Below the pieces are notes generated by a model. It did not search any database and was not told the DNA's origin. It saw only the letters and a list, made by a program, of their open reading frames with translations. Made by a program: the position numbers and the translations under genes. Shown here in pieces: positions 8,141 to 15,376 of a stretch of 33,399 nucleotides of DNA; position 1 is the first letter of the stretch, and every line of letters begins with the position of its first letter. Origin of the DNA: CAZZCP01 sp964653235 (GTDB lineage: Bacteria; Bdellovibrionota; Bdellovibrionia; Bdellovibrionales; UBA840). Location of the stretch: contig CAZZCP010000019.1 of NCBI GenBank assembly GCA_964653235.1, forward strand, positions 1 through 33,399, in the 5' to 3' direction.

Positions 8141-8314
8141 AGGGCAACTTTACGCAAGTGGAGGCATGAAATTTTAAAATACTTTGAGCAGCGCTGGACA
8201 AACGCATTTACTGAGGCGATGAATAATGTTGGAAAGCTTGTACAGAAGCGGGGTTACGGATATAAGAACTTTAACAACTATCGACTTAGGCTTCTAAGTG
8301 AGCGAATTTTCTAG
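8141..8314 (+). pseudogene. ISL3-family transposase C-terminal fragment
   Basis: In frame after a TAG at 8138 and up to a TAG at 8312, the translation contains RHEILKYFEQRWTNAFTEAM and KRGYGYKNFNNYRLRLL. This matches the C-terminal end of ISL3 (IS204/IS1001/IS1165) transposases, which typically read TNGFTEGxNN...KRxxYGFRNFENYRLR. Only about 57 codons remain. It lies 90 bp after the IS110 remnant, so this spot received at least two different insertion sequences, both now decayed. No terminal inverted repeats were found for either. Confidence 0.75.
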
Positions 8315-8365
8315 GTTGCGTGGTGTGATATGCAGTTGAGTGAGTAGATCCTTTAAACCAAAAAA

Positions 8366-8441
8366 TGGTAGGGCCAACCGGACTCGAACCGATGACATCC
8401 ACCTTGTAAGGGTGGCGCTCTACCAACTGAGCTATGGCCCT
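8366..8441 (-). tRNA. tRNA-Val (anticodon TAC)
   Basis: A complete cloverleaf on the minus strand. The acceptor AGGGCCA pairs with TGGCCCT. The D arm is GCTC/GAGC, and the anticodon stem CCACC/GGTGG holds the loop CTTACAA, giving anticodon TAC for valine. The T arm has the loop TTCGAGT, and the discriminator A is followed by an encoded CCA. A run of six T residues directly after the CCA may serve in termination. Confidence 0.97.
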
Positions 8442-8470
8442 AAATCAATTTGAGTTCTGGATAGTTAACG

Positions 8471-8500
8471 CATTTGCGGGGCTTTGTCGAGCCCCAAATG
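8471..8500 (-). terminator. Hairpin downstream of the TPR/winged-helix regulator
   Basis: On the minus strand, CATTT and GGGGCT pair with AGCCCC and AAATG around a 6-nt loop. This gives 11 base pairs with a 2-nt bulge, starting 12 nt after the regulator's stop codon. There is no U-tract, so efficiency is uncertain. It separates the regulator gene from the tRNA. Confidence 0.45.
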
Positions 8501-8511
8501 AGTCTCAAAAG

Positions 8512-9621
8512 CTAAAGATTGAGCTCCGAGGAGCTCTCAAAACTCACCCGTACCCTTTTATTGAGATAATAGCCATTTTTAGCGCGAAAAATATACATAG
8601 GCTTATTAAAATCGGGCTCAATCAACCTGCGCAGCCTCTTGATGGTTACATAGACCTTGTTGTCGTGAACGCTGGGGTTGTAGTCTTGGTTCCAGATTCT
8701 TTGCACCAATTCTTCTTTGGTGTAGATCTTGCCTGGCTGTTTTAAGAATAAATGCAAAAGCTCAAGCAAGATAAACTGATTGTTAAAATCAATCTTACCT
8801 TTTTTTCTCTCTACCAAGTAGTTTCTTTGCATATGAAAAATAAGATCAAATTCTTGCTCCAGGCTGGCACCGAGTTGAGCTAGCATCTCATCGAGCCTTT
8901 TGTTGATCTTTTGAAAATAGCGCGGATGAGCGCTTCTTTTGGCCATTTGTAGGTAAAGCTTGGCCAGGTCTTGATTGCCCGACTTGTAGTAGGCCAGGCC
9001 AATTCCAAACAGACAGGAGACCAACAGAAAAATATCCTGCCCCTTTTTAAGCTCTTCATAGCTCTCCCAAAAATAGTGTATTGCTTGGTCGTATTGATTC
9101 ATTTGAATCAAAACTTCGGCATTTAAAATCTGACTTTTCACTTTCAATTCAGGCAGATCAATGACCTCAAAAAACACTTTTAGGTTGTAAAGTTCTCGAG
9201 AAGCATCTTCAAATTTATTTTGATGAAAATAACAAAGAGAAAGGCCAAAAATTCCAAAGCACATTTCTTCTTTGCTATCTTGAGAAAGAGCCAAGGCCAA
9301 GGACTTCTGAAAGTAATCCATGGCCAACTCGAGATTATTTTTATAAATAGAACATATGCCAAGCGTGGAATAGGTCTTTGCGGTAAACTCAATTCCCTCT
9401 TTTAAGACAAGACTTTGAATTTCTTCCTTGATCTCGTCAATTCGATCAAATTTGCCAGATTCACCAAAGATTTCAAGAAGCTTATTTTGACAATCAAAGT
9501 AAGATTCGAAATCTCTTTTTTGCAAAAAATCTTTAGAGGCTTTTTCGAAGTGTAGAATCGCAAGATCAATTTTACCGGTTTGTGCGTAAAGCTGACCTAT
9601 TTCTAATTTCGATTGCAACAC
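8512..9621 (-). CDS. TPR-repeat transcriptional regulator with OmpR-type winged helix
   Basis: A 369-residue protein. Residues 1 to about 255 are stacked tetratricopeptide-like helix pairs (for example LEIGQLYAQTGKIDLAILHFEKA and the YYKSGNQDLAKLYLQMAKR type). Residues about 266-355 form a Trans_reg_C winged helix: ILLELLHLFLKQPGKIYTKE, a recognition helix region DNKVYVTIKRLRRLIEP, and a wing ending in KNGYYL. There is no receiver domain, so the input is probably a protein or peptide bound by the TPR part and the output is DNA binding. GTG at 9621 is the start because an in-frame TAA lies just upstream. AAGGGG lies very close to it and the leader is only about 8 nt. Targets are unknown. It stands alone next to the tRNA. 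Confidence 0.85.
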   Translation of the reverse strand: MLQSKLEIGQLYAQTGKIDLAILHFEKASKDFLQKRDFESYFDCQNKLLEIFGESGKFDRIDEIKEEIQSLVLKEGIEFTAKTYSTLGICSIYKNNLELAMDYFQKSLALALSQDSKEEMCFGIFGLSLCYFHQNKFEDASRELYNLKVFFEVIDLPELKVKSQILNAEVLIQMNQYDQAIHYFWESYEELKKGQDIFLLVSCLFGIGLAYYKSGNQDLAKLYLQMAKRSAHPRYFQKINKRLDEMLAQLGASLEQEFDLIFHMQRNYLVERKKGKIDFNNQFILLELLHLFLKQPGKIYTKEELVQRIWNQDYNPSVHDNKVYVTIKRLRRLIEPDFNKPMYIFRAKNGYYLNKRVRVSFESSSELNL

Positions 9622-9635
9622 CCCTTACTGCCCCC

Positions 9636-9664
9636 ATAGCAAATTCGAGCTTATGTTTTGTCAA
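9636..9664 (-). promoter_or_regulatory. Promoter of the TPR/winged-helix regulator
   Basis: On the minus strand, a -35 TTGACA (9664-9659), a 17 bp spacer and a -10 TGCTAT (9641-9636) put transcription start near 9629, only about 8 nt before the GTG. A second TATAAT lies farther upstream on the same strand (9708-9703). Confidence 0.6.
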
Positions 9665-9745
9665 AGTACTCTCTTAAGGTCAATCGAAAAACCAGCAAAT
9701 ACATTATATACAGCACTTATGCACAGATTCGTCCACAATTCGAAG

Positions 9746-10741
9746 CTAAAGCAGATCGCGTCTTATTTTTCTAAGACAAGCTTTGGGAAGAGACGAAAAA
9801 ACTTTTTGTTTGCCATCAAGACTTTTCTTTTTATTTAAAGCCAAAATTTCGGGGCGAAACCATTGTTCTAAATCATCATCATTGCAAGAGTTCGCCGAAG
9901 CATCTTCCCAAAGATTAGTACAGTACTTGCTGTTCTCAGGGCAAAGAAGCCGCAGTCGAAAACTTTTTTCATGACCAAAATCAGCAAATATTTTGTTGTG
10001 CCCAGGATGAAAACTCATCTCTAAGCAAAGCTTTTTCTTTATCGCTGCATTTACATAGACGGCTTGCACTTCACCTCGACTTGCAAGCCAAAGAAGCATT
10101 TCTTGAGTCAGAACATCCCAATACGAATTTAAAGATAGTCCATCCGCATGCAAAATACTTTTTGCTTCTAGTTTTTCTCTATTTTCTTTGTCTAGGACAT
10201 AAGGAAAATGAGACAACCGCATCCACCAAATTTCTGCATCCAAACCAGTTTGATGACTTGAGTCTCCAAATGGCAAAGGGCCGCCCGCTGCTTGTGAAAG
10301 ATCGCCTATCAAAAGCTTTTCGGTCTTCGTAACAGATTTAGACTGAATGTGAGCTCCCAATTGTTTCAAGATCTCAATCAGTTCTGGGTGAGCAAAATTG
10401 CGCCGCTTCTGCGGCCGCATTAGCTCCCAAGTATTGCCGCTAAGATCAAGTTCTTGGGCTCCAATCAAACAACCGCCATTGGGGCGACCAATGGATTGTG
10501 AGACCCCTGGTAGCGGTTTTTCGATACGCGCCCAAGAATTGGACTTTCTCTCAACTATAAGCTTCTTATATTCAAGGTTTGTGCGCTCCTCTGGCGGATG
10601 GCTGCAAGCCGAGCCAAGAAGCGCGATAAGAATCAAAATAGACTTAGTGGTGAATGTGCCCAGTGTATTCTGCTTTGACCCCAAAAGAACGTGAGATTCG
10701 CGATTTAAAAAGATCTGTCGCTTTTTTAACATCCAATGCAT
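9746..10741 (-). CDS. MepA-like (M74) murein endopeptidase homologue, probably lipoprotein, altered active site
   Basis: Homologous to penicillin-insensitive murein endopeptidase MepA, which cuts D-Ala-mDAP cross-links in the periplasm. Family blocks are clear: GRPNGGCLIGAQEL, RRNFAHPELIEILKQLG, SSHQTGLDAEIW, LRLLCP and the C-terminal SCNDDDLEQWF. A hydrophobic stretch ending in LLGSAC suggests a lipoprotein signal. The start is uncertain: the frame opens at 10741, overlapping the 3' end of lon by 98 bp, but a TTG (LGSKQNTL) nearer the signal sequence is also possible. Compared with my recollection of E. coli MepA, the zinc His113 equivalent is kept. Asp120 appears as Glu (DAE), and the His-x-His near the end is replaced by Ser-Phe-Arg in GHEKSFRLRL. 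It may therefore be catalytically weak or inactive. Confidence 0.85.
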   Translation of the reverse strand: MHWMLKKRQIFLNRESHVLLGSKQNTLGTFTTKSILILIALLGSACSHPPEERTNLEYKKLIVERKSNSWARIEKPLPGVSQSIGRPNGGCLIGAQELDLSGNTWELMRPQKRRNFAHPELIEILKQLGAHIQSKSVTKTEKLLIGDLSQAAGGPLPFGDSSHQTGLDAEIWWMRLSHFPYVLDKENREKLEAKSILHADGLSLNSYWDVLTQEMLLWLASRGEVQAVYVNAAIKKKLCLEMSFHPGHNKIFADFGHEKSFRLRLLCPENSKYCTNLWEDASANSCNDDDLEQWFRPEILALNKKKSLDGKQKVFSSLPKACLRKIRRDLL

Positions 10742-13133
10742 TTACCAGTACCTGATCAACGTGTGTAGCAAGAATCACTTTCAAGTCTTTTAAAATTTCT
10801 TTGGGAACATCTTGCAAATCTTTTTCATTGTCTTTGGGGATAATCACCATTTTGATGCCGGCACGGTGAGCGGCCAATATCTTTTCTTTAAGGCCACCAA
10901 TAGGCAAAACCCGACCTCGAAGCGAAATCTCACCGGTCATCGCAACGGTTCTCTTCACCGGAGTTTTAGTAAGAGCAGAAACAATACTTGTGGTCATGGT
11001 AATACCAGCAGATGGTCCATCTTTAGGAATAGCACCTTCGGGAACATGAATATGAATGTCTGTCGATTGAAAGACCTCAGTATCAATGTCAAAAAGTGGG
11101 CCACGTGAGCGAACATAACTCATAGCTGCTGTTGCAGACTCTTTCATCACATCGCCCAAATGTCCCGTGATTAAAAACTTGCCTTTACCAGGAACCGCAG
11201 AGACTTCAATTGTAAGCAGATCTCCACCCACTTCTGTCCAGGCAAGACCATTGGTCATGCCAATTGCGTTTTTACTCTCGACTTTACCATACTTAAAGAT
11301 TTGCGGCCCTATAAGCTCTTCAACAATCTTTGGACTTACTATATAGCCTTTGGCGGTTTTCTTTAAAGAAATCGTTTTCTCATCAGACTTTCCAGTGGCT
11401 TTTTTTGAAGTCACTTTCTTTTTTGTTACTTTCTTTTTTGCCTCTGTCGTTTCTTTTAAAATAAACCGAGCTACTTTTCTGCAAATTGTAGCAATGGTTC
11501 TCTCTAAATTTCGCACCCCAGCCTCTTTGGTGTAGTGACGAATCACTGTCTTTAAAGCGGTATCTGGAATACTCACTTGGTATTCATCTAAGCCATGCTC
11601 TTCAATTTTCTTAGGAACCAAATAATTTTCAGCAATCGCTAGTTTCTCGGATTCGGTGTAACCACTCAATTGAATCACTTCCATTCGATCAAGAAGTGGT
11701 CTTGGAATCGTATGAAGACTGTTTGCAGTTGTGATAAAGAGAATTTTAGATAGGTCATATTCAACTTCTAAATAATGATCTGCAAAAGTTGCGTTCTGCT
11801 CAGGGTCTAAAACCTCTAACATTGCTGAGGCAGGATCACCGCGAAAATCAGAGGCCATTTTATCAATTTCATCGAGCAAAAAGAGTGGGTTGCCCGAGTC
11901 TGCTTTTTTCAAAGCCTGAATGATTTTGCCTGGCATAGCTCCAACATAGGTTTTTCTATGACCGCGAATTTCAGCCTCATCACGAACTCCTCCAAGTGAA
12001 ATACGCACAAAACTACGGTTCAAAGCGCGAGCAACAGACTTGGCCAAAGAGGTTTTACCAACCCCTGGAGGACCAACCAAACAGATAATAGGACCTTTCA
12101 TATTTTTGGCAATACTTTGCACAGAAAGGTGCTCAAGAATACGTTCTTTTACTTTTTCTAAGCCATAATGATCTTCGTCAAGAATCTCTTCTGCACGAAT
12201 CACATCATTGCTCACTTTAGAATATTCAAACCAAGGCAGTGACAAAATCCAGTCGATGTAGTTGCGAACCACCGTAGCCTCAGCACTCATCGGTGACATC
12301 ATACGAAGCTTGCGAATTTCTTTTTTCACTCTCTCGCGCGCTTCTTTGCTCATTTTCTTTTCTTTCAACTTCTCTTCGAGCTCATTGATTTCATTTTGAA
12401 AGTCATCCTTATCGCCCAGCTCTTTTTGAATCGCCTGCATTTGCTCATTGAGGTAGTACTCTTTTTGCGAGCGCTCCATTTGTTTCTTAACGCGAGTACG
12501 GATGCGTTTTTCAACTTCGAGAATTTCAATCTCACCGGTCATCAAATTGAGTAGTTCTTCCAGTCTTTCTACAGGATCGGCAATTTCTAAAATTTTTTGT
12601 TTGTCTTCAAGCTTCAAATTCAATTGAGCCACGATAATATCGGAGAGCTCTCCAGAGTCTTCGATGGTAGATACGCGCATTAAAATTTCTGGAGGTATAC
12701 GCTTGTTCAATTTCACATAAGTTTCGAAAGTTGATTTGACCGATCTCATCAAAGCATTGGCTTCGATTTCATTGGCCACACCTTCTTCAAGCATGCTGTA
12801 CTCAACATCGTAGTAGCTTTCATTTTCAAGGTACTTTTCAACACGAACTCTTGCTTTTCCTTCAATCAGGACCTTTACTGTGCCATCGGGAAGACGCAAA
12901 AGTTGAATGATAGTGCCAAGAGTACCCACTTCATAAATATCTTGAGGCTCGGGATTGTTGGTCTTGGCATCTTTCTGAGCTACTAATATAATTTCACTTT
13001 TTTGGTTCATTGCCTGCTCAAGGGCATTGATCGATTTTTCTCGACCCACAAAAAGAGGCATCATCATATGTGGAAAGACAATTAAATCTCTTAATGGCAA
13101 TAGGGGAAGAGTCTTGGACTTGTCGCTACTCAT
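10644..13133 (-). CDS. lon: ATP-dependent Lon protease
   Basis: A cytoplasmic AAA+ serine protease of 829 residues that degrades misfolded and regulatory proteins. Domains in order are the N-terminal LON substrate domain (LPLLPLRDLIVFPHMMMPLFVG), a coiled coil, AAA+ with Walker A GPPGVGKT at 354-361 and Walker B LFLLDEIDK, and the C-terminal protease. The Ser-Lys dyad is Ser708 in DGPSAG and the Lys near 751 in GGLKEK. ATG at 13133 follows a perfect AAGGAGG. A lysine-rich insertion (about residues 560-590, with repeated KKKVT and SKKATGKS) separates the AAA+ lid from the protease domain and is not in the standard E. coli enzyme. It lies 49 bp after clpX and overlaps the MepA-like gene. Confidence 0.98.
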   Translation of the reverse strand: MSSDKSKTLPLLPLRDLIVFPHMMMPLFVGREKSINALEQAMNQKSEIILVAQKDAKTNNPEPQDIYEVGTLGTIIQLLRLPDGTVKVLIEGKARVRVEKYLENESYYDVEYSMLEEGVANEIEANALMRSVKSTFETYVKLNKRIPPEILMRVSTIEDSGELSDIIVAQLNLKLEDKQKILEIADPVERLEELLNLMTGEIEILEVEKRIRTRVKKQMERSQKEYYLNEQMQAIQKELGDKDDFQNEINELEEKLKEKKMSKEARERVKKEIRKLRMMSPMSAEATVVRNYIDWILSLPWFEYSKVSNDVIRAEEILDEDHYGLEKVKERILEHLSVQSIAKNMKGPIICLVGPPGVGKTSLAKSVARALNRSFVRISLGGVRDEAEIRGHRKTYVGAMPGKIIQALKKADSGNPLFLLDEIDKMASDFRGDPASAMLEVLDPEQNATFADHYLEVEYDLSKILFITTANSLHTIPRPLLDRMEVIQLSGYTESEKLAIAENYLVPKKIEEHGLDEYQVSIPDTALKTVIRHYTKEAGVRNLERTIATICRKVARFILKETTEAKKKVTKKKVTSKKATGKSDEKTISLKKTAKGYIVSPKIVEELIGPQIFKYGKVESKNAIGMTNGLAWTEVGGDLLTIEVSAVPGKGKFLITGHLGDVMKESATAAMSYVRSRGPLFDIDTEVFQSTDIHIHVPEGAIPKDGPSAGITMTTSIVSALTKTPVKRTVAMTGEISLRGRVLPIGGLKEKILAAHRAGIKMVIIPKDNEKDLQDVPKEILKDLKVILATHVDQVLVNALDVKKATDLFKSRISRSFGVKAEYTGHIHH

Positions 13134-13182
13134 AGAGCCGCCTCCTTGGGTTTTTATTAAACTGGTAGTTTTGCTCTAGATG

Positions 13183-14481
13183 TCAAGCGCTCTCAGATGA
13201 ATTTTCTTTATCTTGTGCAAGAACCGTCTTCATTTCTTCTTCGGTTCGATATACAAGTTTGGGCTGCTTACCTTCACGCACTACACCTGCGTCTATTATA
13301 CATTCTTTGATGTTTAACTTGGAAGGAATTTCGAACATGATATCAAGCATTGCATCTTCAATAACACCTCGAAGCCCACGCGCCCCTGTCTTTCTTTCAA
13401 TGGCTAGCTGAGCAATGGCTTTTAGTGCCGCTTCGGTAAATGTTAGCTCGACATTGTCAAATCCAAAAAGCTTTTGATACTGCTTGGTTAAAGCATTTTT
13501 AGGTTTGACAAGTATATCCAAAAGAGCTTCTTCGGTAAGTTCATTTAAAACCGCAATTACCGGTAGTCGACCTATGAATTCAGGAATCAAACCATAGCGC
13601 GAGAGATCTTCAGGCTGTGTTTGCTGTAATAACTCTGAAATTTCACTTTGTCTCTCTTCTTCAGTTCGAATATCCGCAGCGATACCCATCATTTTCGCAC
13701 TCACTCGATTTTCAATGATTTTTTCGAGTCCAGCAAAAGCTCCTCCGCAAATAAACAAAATGTTGGACGTATTAACTTGAATAAACTCTTGTTGTGGGTG
13801 CTTTCTTCCACCCTTGGGAGGAAGGTTTGCGACTGTACCTTCAAGAATTTTTAATAGCGCTTGCTGCACTCCTTCGCCACTGACATCGCGAGTGATCGAA
13901 GGGTTTTCTGATTTGCGAGTGATTTTATCGATTTCATCAATATAGATAATTCCTCTCTCACATTTCTCGACATCGTAATCTGCCGATTGAAGCAAATTTA
14001 AAACCACATTTTCTACATCTTCTCCGACATAGCCTGCTTCGGTAAGGGTTGTTGCATCGGCCATGGCAAAAGGAACATTTAAGGTTTTGGCGATGGTTTG
14101 CGCCATCAAGGTTTTTCCGCTACCTGTGGGACCAATAAAAAGAACATTAGACTTTTGCAGCTCGACATCGTCTTTCTTTTTGCGAGCAGTAATTCTTTTA
14201 TAATGATTGTGAACCGCGACCGACAAAGCTCTTTTGGCGCCATCTTGCCCGATAATGTATTCGTCCAAATGCAATTTGATATCAATAGGCTTAGGAACTT
14301 TAAAAGCACTTGCTTTGACTGCATCTTCGCGTTCTTTTTCTTCGGCAATGATATCATTACAAAGATCAATACACTCATCGCAAATATAAACTCCAGGCCC
14401 TGCGATCAGCTTTTTTACTTCTTTCTGTGATTTTCCACAAAAACTACAAACTAGCGAATTGTAATTGTCCTTTTTGGCCAT
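13183..14481 (-). CDS. clpX: ClpX, ATPase subunit of ClpXP protease
   Basis: A hexameric AAA+ unfoldase that feeds tagged proteins into ClpP; 432 residues. The N-terminal zinc-binding domain has Cys12, Cys15, Cys34 and Cys37. Walker A GPTGSGKT is at 117-124, Walker B IIYIDEIDK follows, and a GLIPEFIGR segment lies near the sensor/lid region. The length is typical. ATG at 14481 follows AAGGAT. The stop of clpP is 10 bp upstream, so both are made from one message. The C-terminal tail is acidic and Ser-rich. Confidence 0.98.
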   Translation of the reverse strand: MAKKDNYNSLVCSFCGKSQKEVKKLIAGPGVYICDECIDLCNDIIAEEKEREDAVKASAFKVPKPIDIKLHLDEYIIGQDGAKRALSVAVHNHYKRITARKKKDDVELQKSNVLFIGPTGSGKTLMAQTIAKTLNVPFAMADATTLTEAGYVGEDVENVVLNLLQSADYDVEKCERGIIYIDEIDKITRKSENPSITRDVSGEGVQQALLKILEGTVANLPPKGGRKHPQQEFIQVNTSNILFICGGAFAGLEKIIENRVSAKMMGIAADIRTEEERQSEISELLQQTQPEDLSRYGLIPEFIGRLPVIAVLNELTEEALLDILVKPKNALTKQYQKLFGFDNVELTFTEAALKAIAQLAIERKTGARGLRGVIEDAMLDIMFEIPSKLNIKECIIDAGVVREGKQPKLVYRTEEEMKTVLAQDKENSSESA

Positions 14482-14491
14482 TGTATCCTTC

Positions 14492-15091
14492 TTATTGCGC
14501 CGCTTTACGAAATTCTACGATTGTATCAATCAAGTTCCACTCTTTCGCTTTTTCTGGAGTCATATAATTATCGCGATCCATTGCTTGCTCAAATTCTTCA
14601 AAAGTCTTTCCACAATGTTTTACGTACAAATTGGTGAGCATTTTTTTAGTCTCAATTAAATCTTTGGCGTGAATCTCGATGTCTGATGCTTGGCCACTTA
14701 AGCCTCCACCAATGAGAGGCTGATGAATCATGATTTTAGAGTGAGGCAAAGCATATCTTTTTCCAGAGGTTCCTGCCATTAAAAGCAAACTCCCCATACT
14801 TGCAGCTAAACCAGTACAATAAGTTGCAACATCTGGCTTTACAAATTGCATCATATCATAAATGCCAAGGCCTGCAGTTACGCTACCACCAGGGCTGTTG
14901 ATATAGATGTGGATGTCTTTATCTGGATTTTCCATCTCTAAAAATAAAAGCTGGGCGATGACAATATTGGCTAAATCATCTGTTACAGGCCCACCAATAA
15001 ACAAAATTCGATCTTTCATCAATCTTGAATAAAGATCATAACTTCTTTCACCGCGATTTGTCTGTTCAACTACCATTGGAATCAAAGCCAT
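14492..15091 (-). CDS. clpP: ClpP, proteolytic subunit of ClpXP
   Basis: A serine protease of 199 residues that forms the double-ring chamber. The catalytic triad is visible: Ser98 in AASMGS, a His in KIMIHQPLIGG (about 123) and an Asp in MDRDNYM (about 172), close to E. coli numbering. The N-terminus (MALIPMVVEQTNRGERSYDLYSRL) matches mature family members with little or no propeptide. A GAGGGG ribosome site precedes ATG 15091. A good promoter lies just upstream. It is the first gene of clpP-clpX-lon. Confidence 0.98.
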   Translation of the reverse strand: MALIPMVVEQTNRGERSYDLYSRLMKDRILFIGGPVTDDLANIVIAQLLFLEMENPDKDIHIYINSPGGSVTAGLGIYDMMQFVKPDVATYCTGLAASMGSLLLMAGTSGKRYALPHSKIMIHQPLIGGGLSGQASDIEIHAKDLIETKKMLTNLYVKHCGKTFEEFEQAMDRDNYMTPEKAKEWNLIDTIVEFRKAAQ

Positions 15092-15115
15092 AGAAACCCC
15101 TCTGCCGTACCTTTA

Positions 15116-15144
15116 AGTATAAAACTTCATAACATTAAGAACAA
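15116..15144 (-). promoter_or_regulatory. Promoter of clpP-clpX
   Basis: On the minus strand, -35 TTGTTC (15144-15139), a 17 bp spacer and -10 TATACT (15121-15116) end about 25 nt before the clpP start. No heat-shock-type or inverted-repeat operator was recognised. Confidence 0.55.
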
Positions 15145-15207
15145 TCATGTTTACCCATGCACAAGCTAAAATAGACTCAGAATTTAGCCTAAGTCATTGG
15201 ACCCGTT

Positions 15208-15308
15208 TATAATAGCTTGTCGGCAGCTTTCGAAGAAATTACAAGGACCAGTTCATGAAGTTTTCAATGTGTCTTGCAGAACGGCCCTGCTCCCTAAGCA
15301 CCTACTAG
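15208..15308 (+). other. Consensus -10 box and a 17-codon ORF upstream of pepA
   Basis: TATAAT at 15208-15213 has only a weak -35. It is followed by AAGGA (15243-15247) and, 7 nt later, an ATG at 15255 opening 17 codons (MKFSMCLAERPCSLSTY) to a TAG at 15306. The spacing of promoter, ribosome site and start is correct, so this could be a leader peptide or a small protein on the pepA message. It may equally be chance. The rest of 15092-15376 holds the clpP promoter and nothing else I recognise. Confidence 0.25.
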
Positions 15309-15376
15309 ACTGGACTTTTTAACTTGAAGGCTCTATATTGCTTTTTTTCTCTTATTATTTTGCATGGAGTCAAGAT

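Noticed and set aside
8434..8745. Plus-strand ORF of 103 codons over the tRNA and the regulator's 3' end
   Set aside because: It overlaps the tRNA and is antisense to the winged-helix domain; no ribosome site or domain.
9770..9790. GTCTTA/TAAGAC hairpin as the terminator of the MepA-like gene
   Set aside because: It lies within the last codons of the gene and is not followed by a T-run.
14098..14430. 110-codon plus-strand ORF inside clpX
   Set aside because: It is antisense to the conserved ClpX Walker A and zinc-domain region, and its Phe/Ile-rich content reflects the clpX codons.
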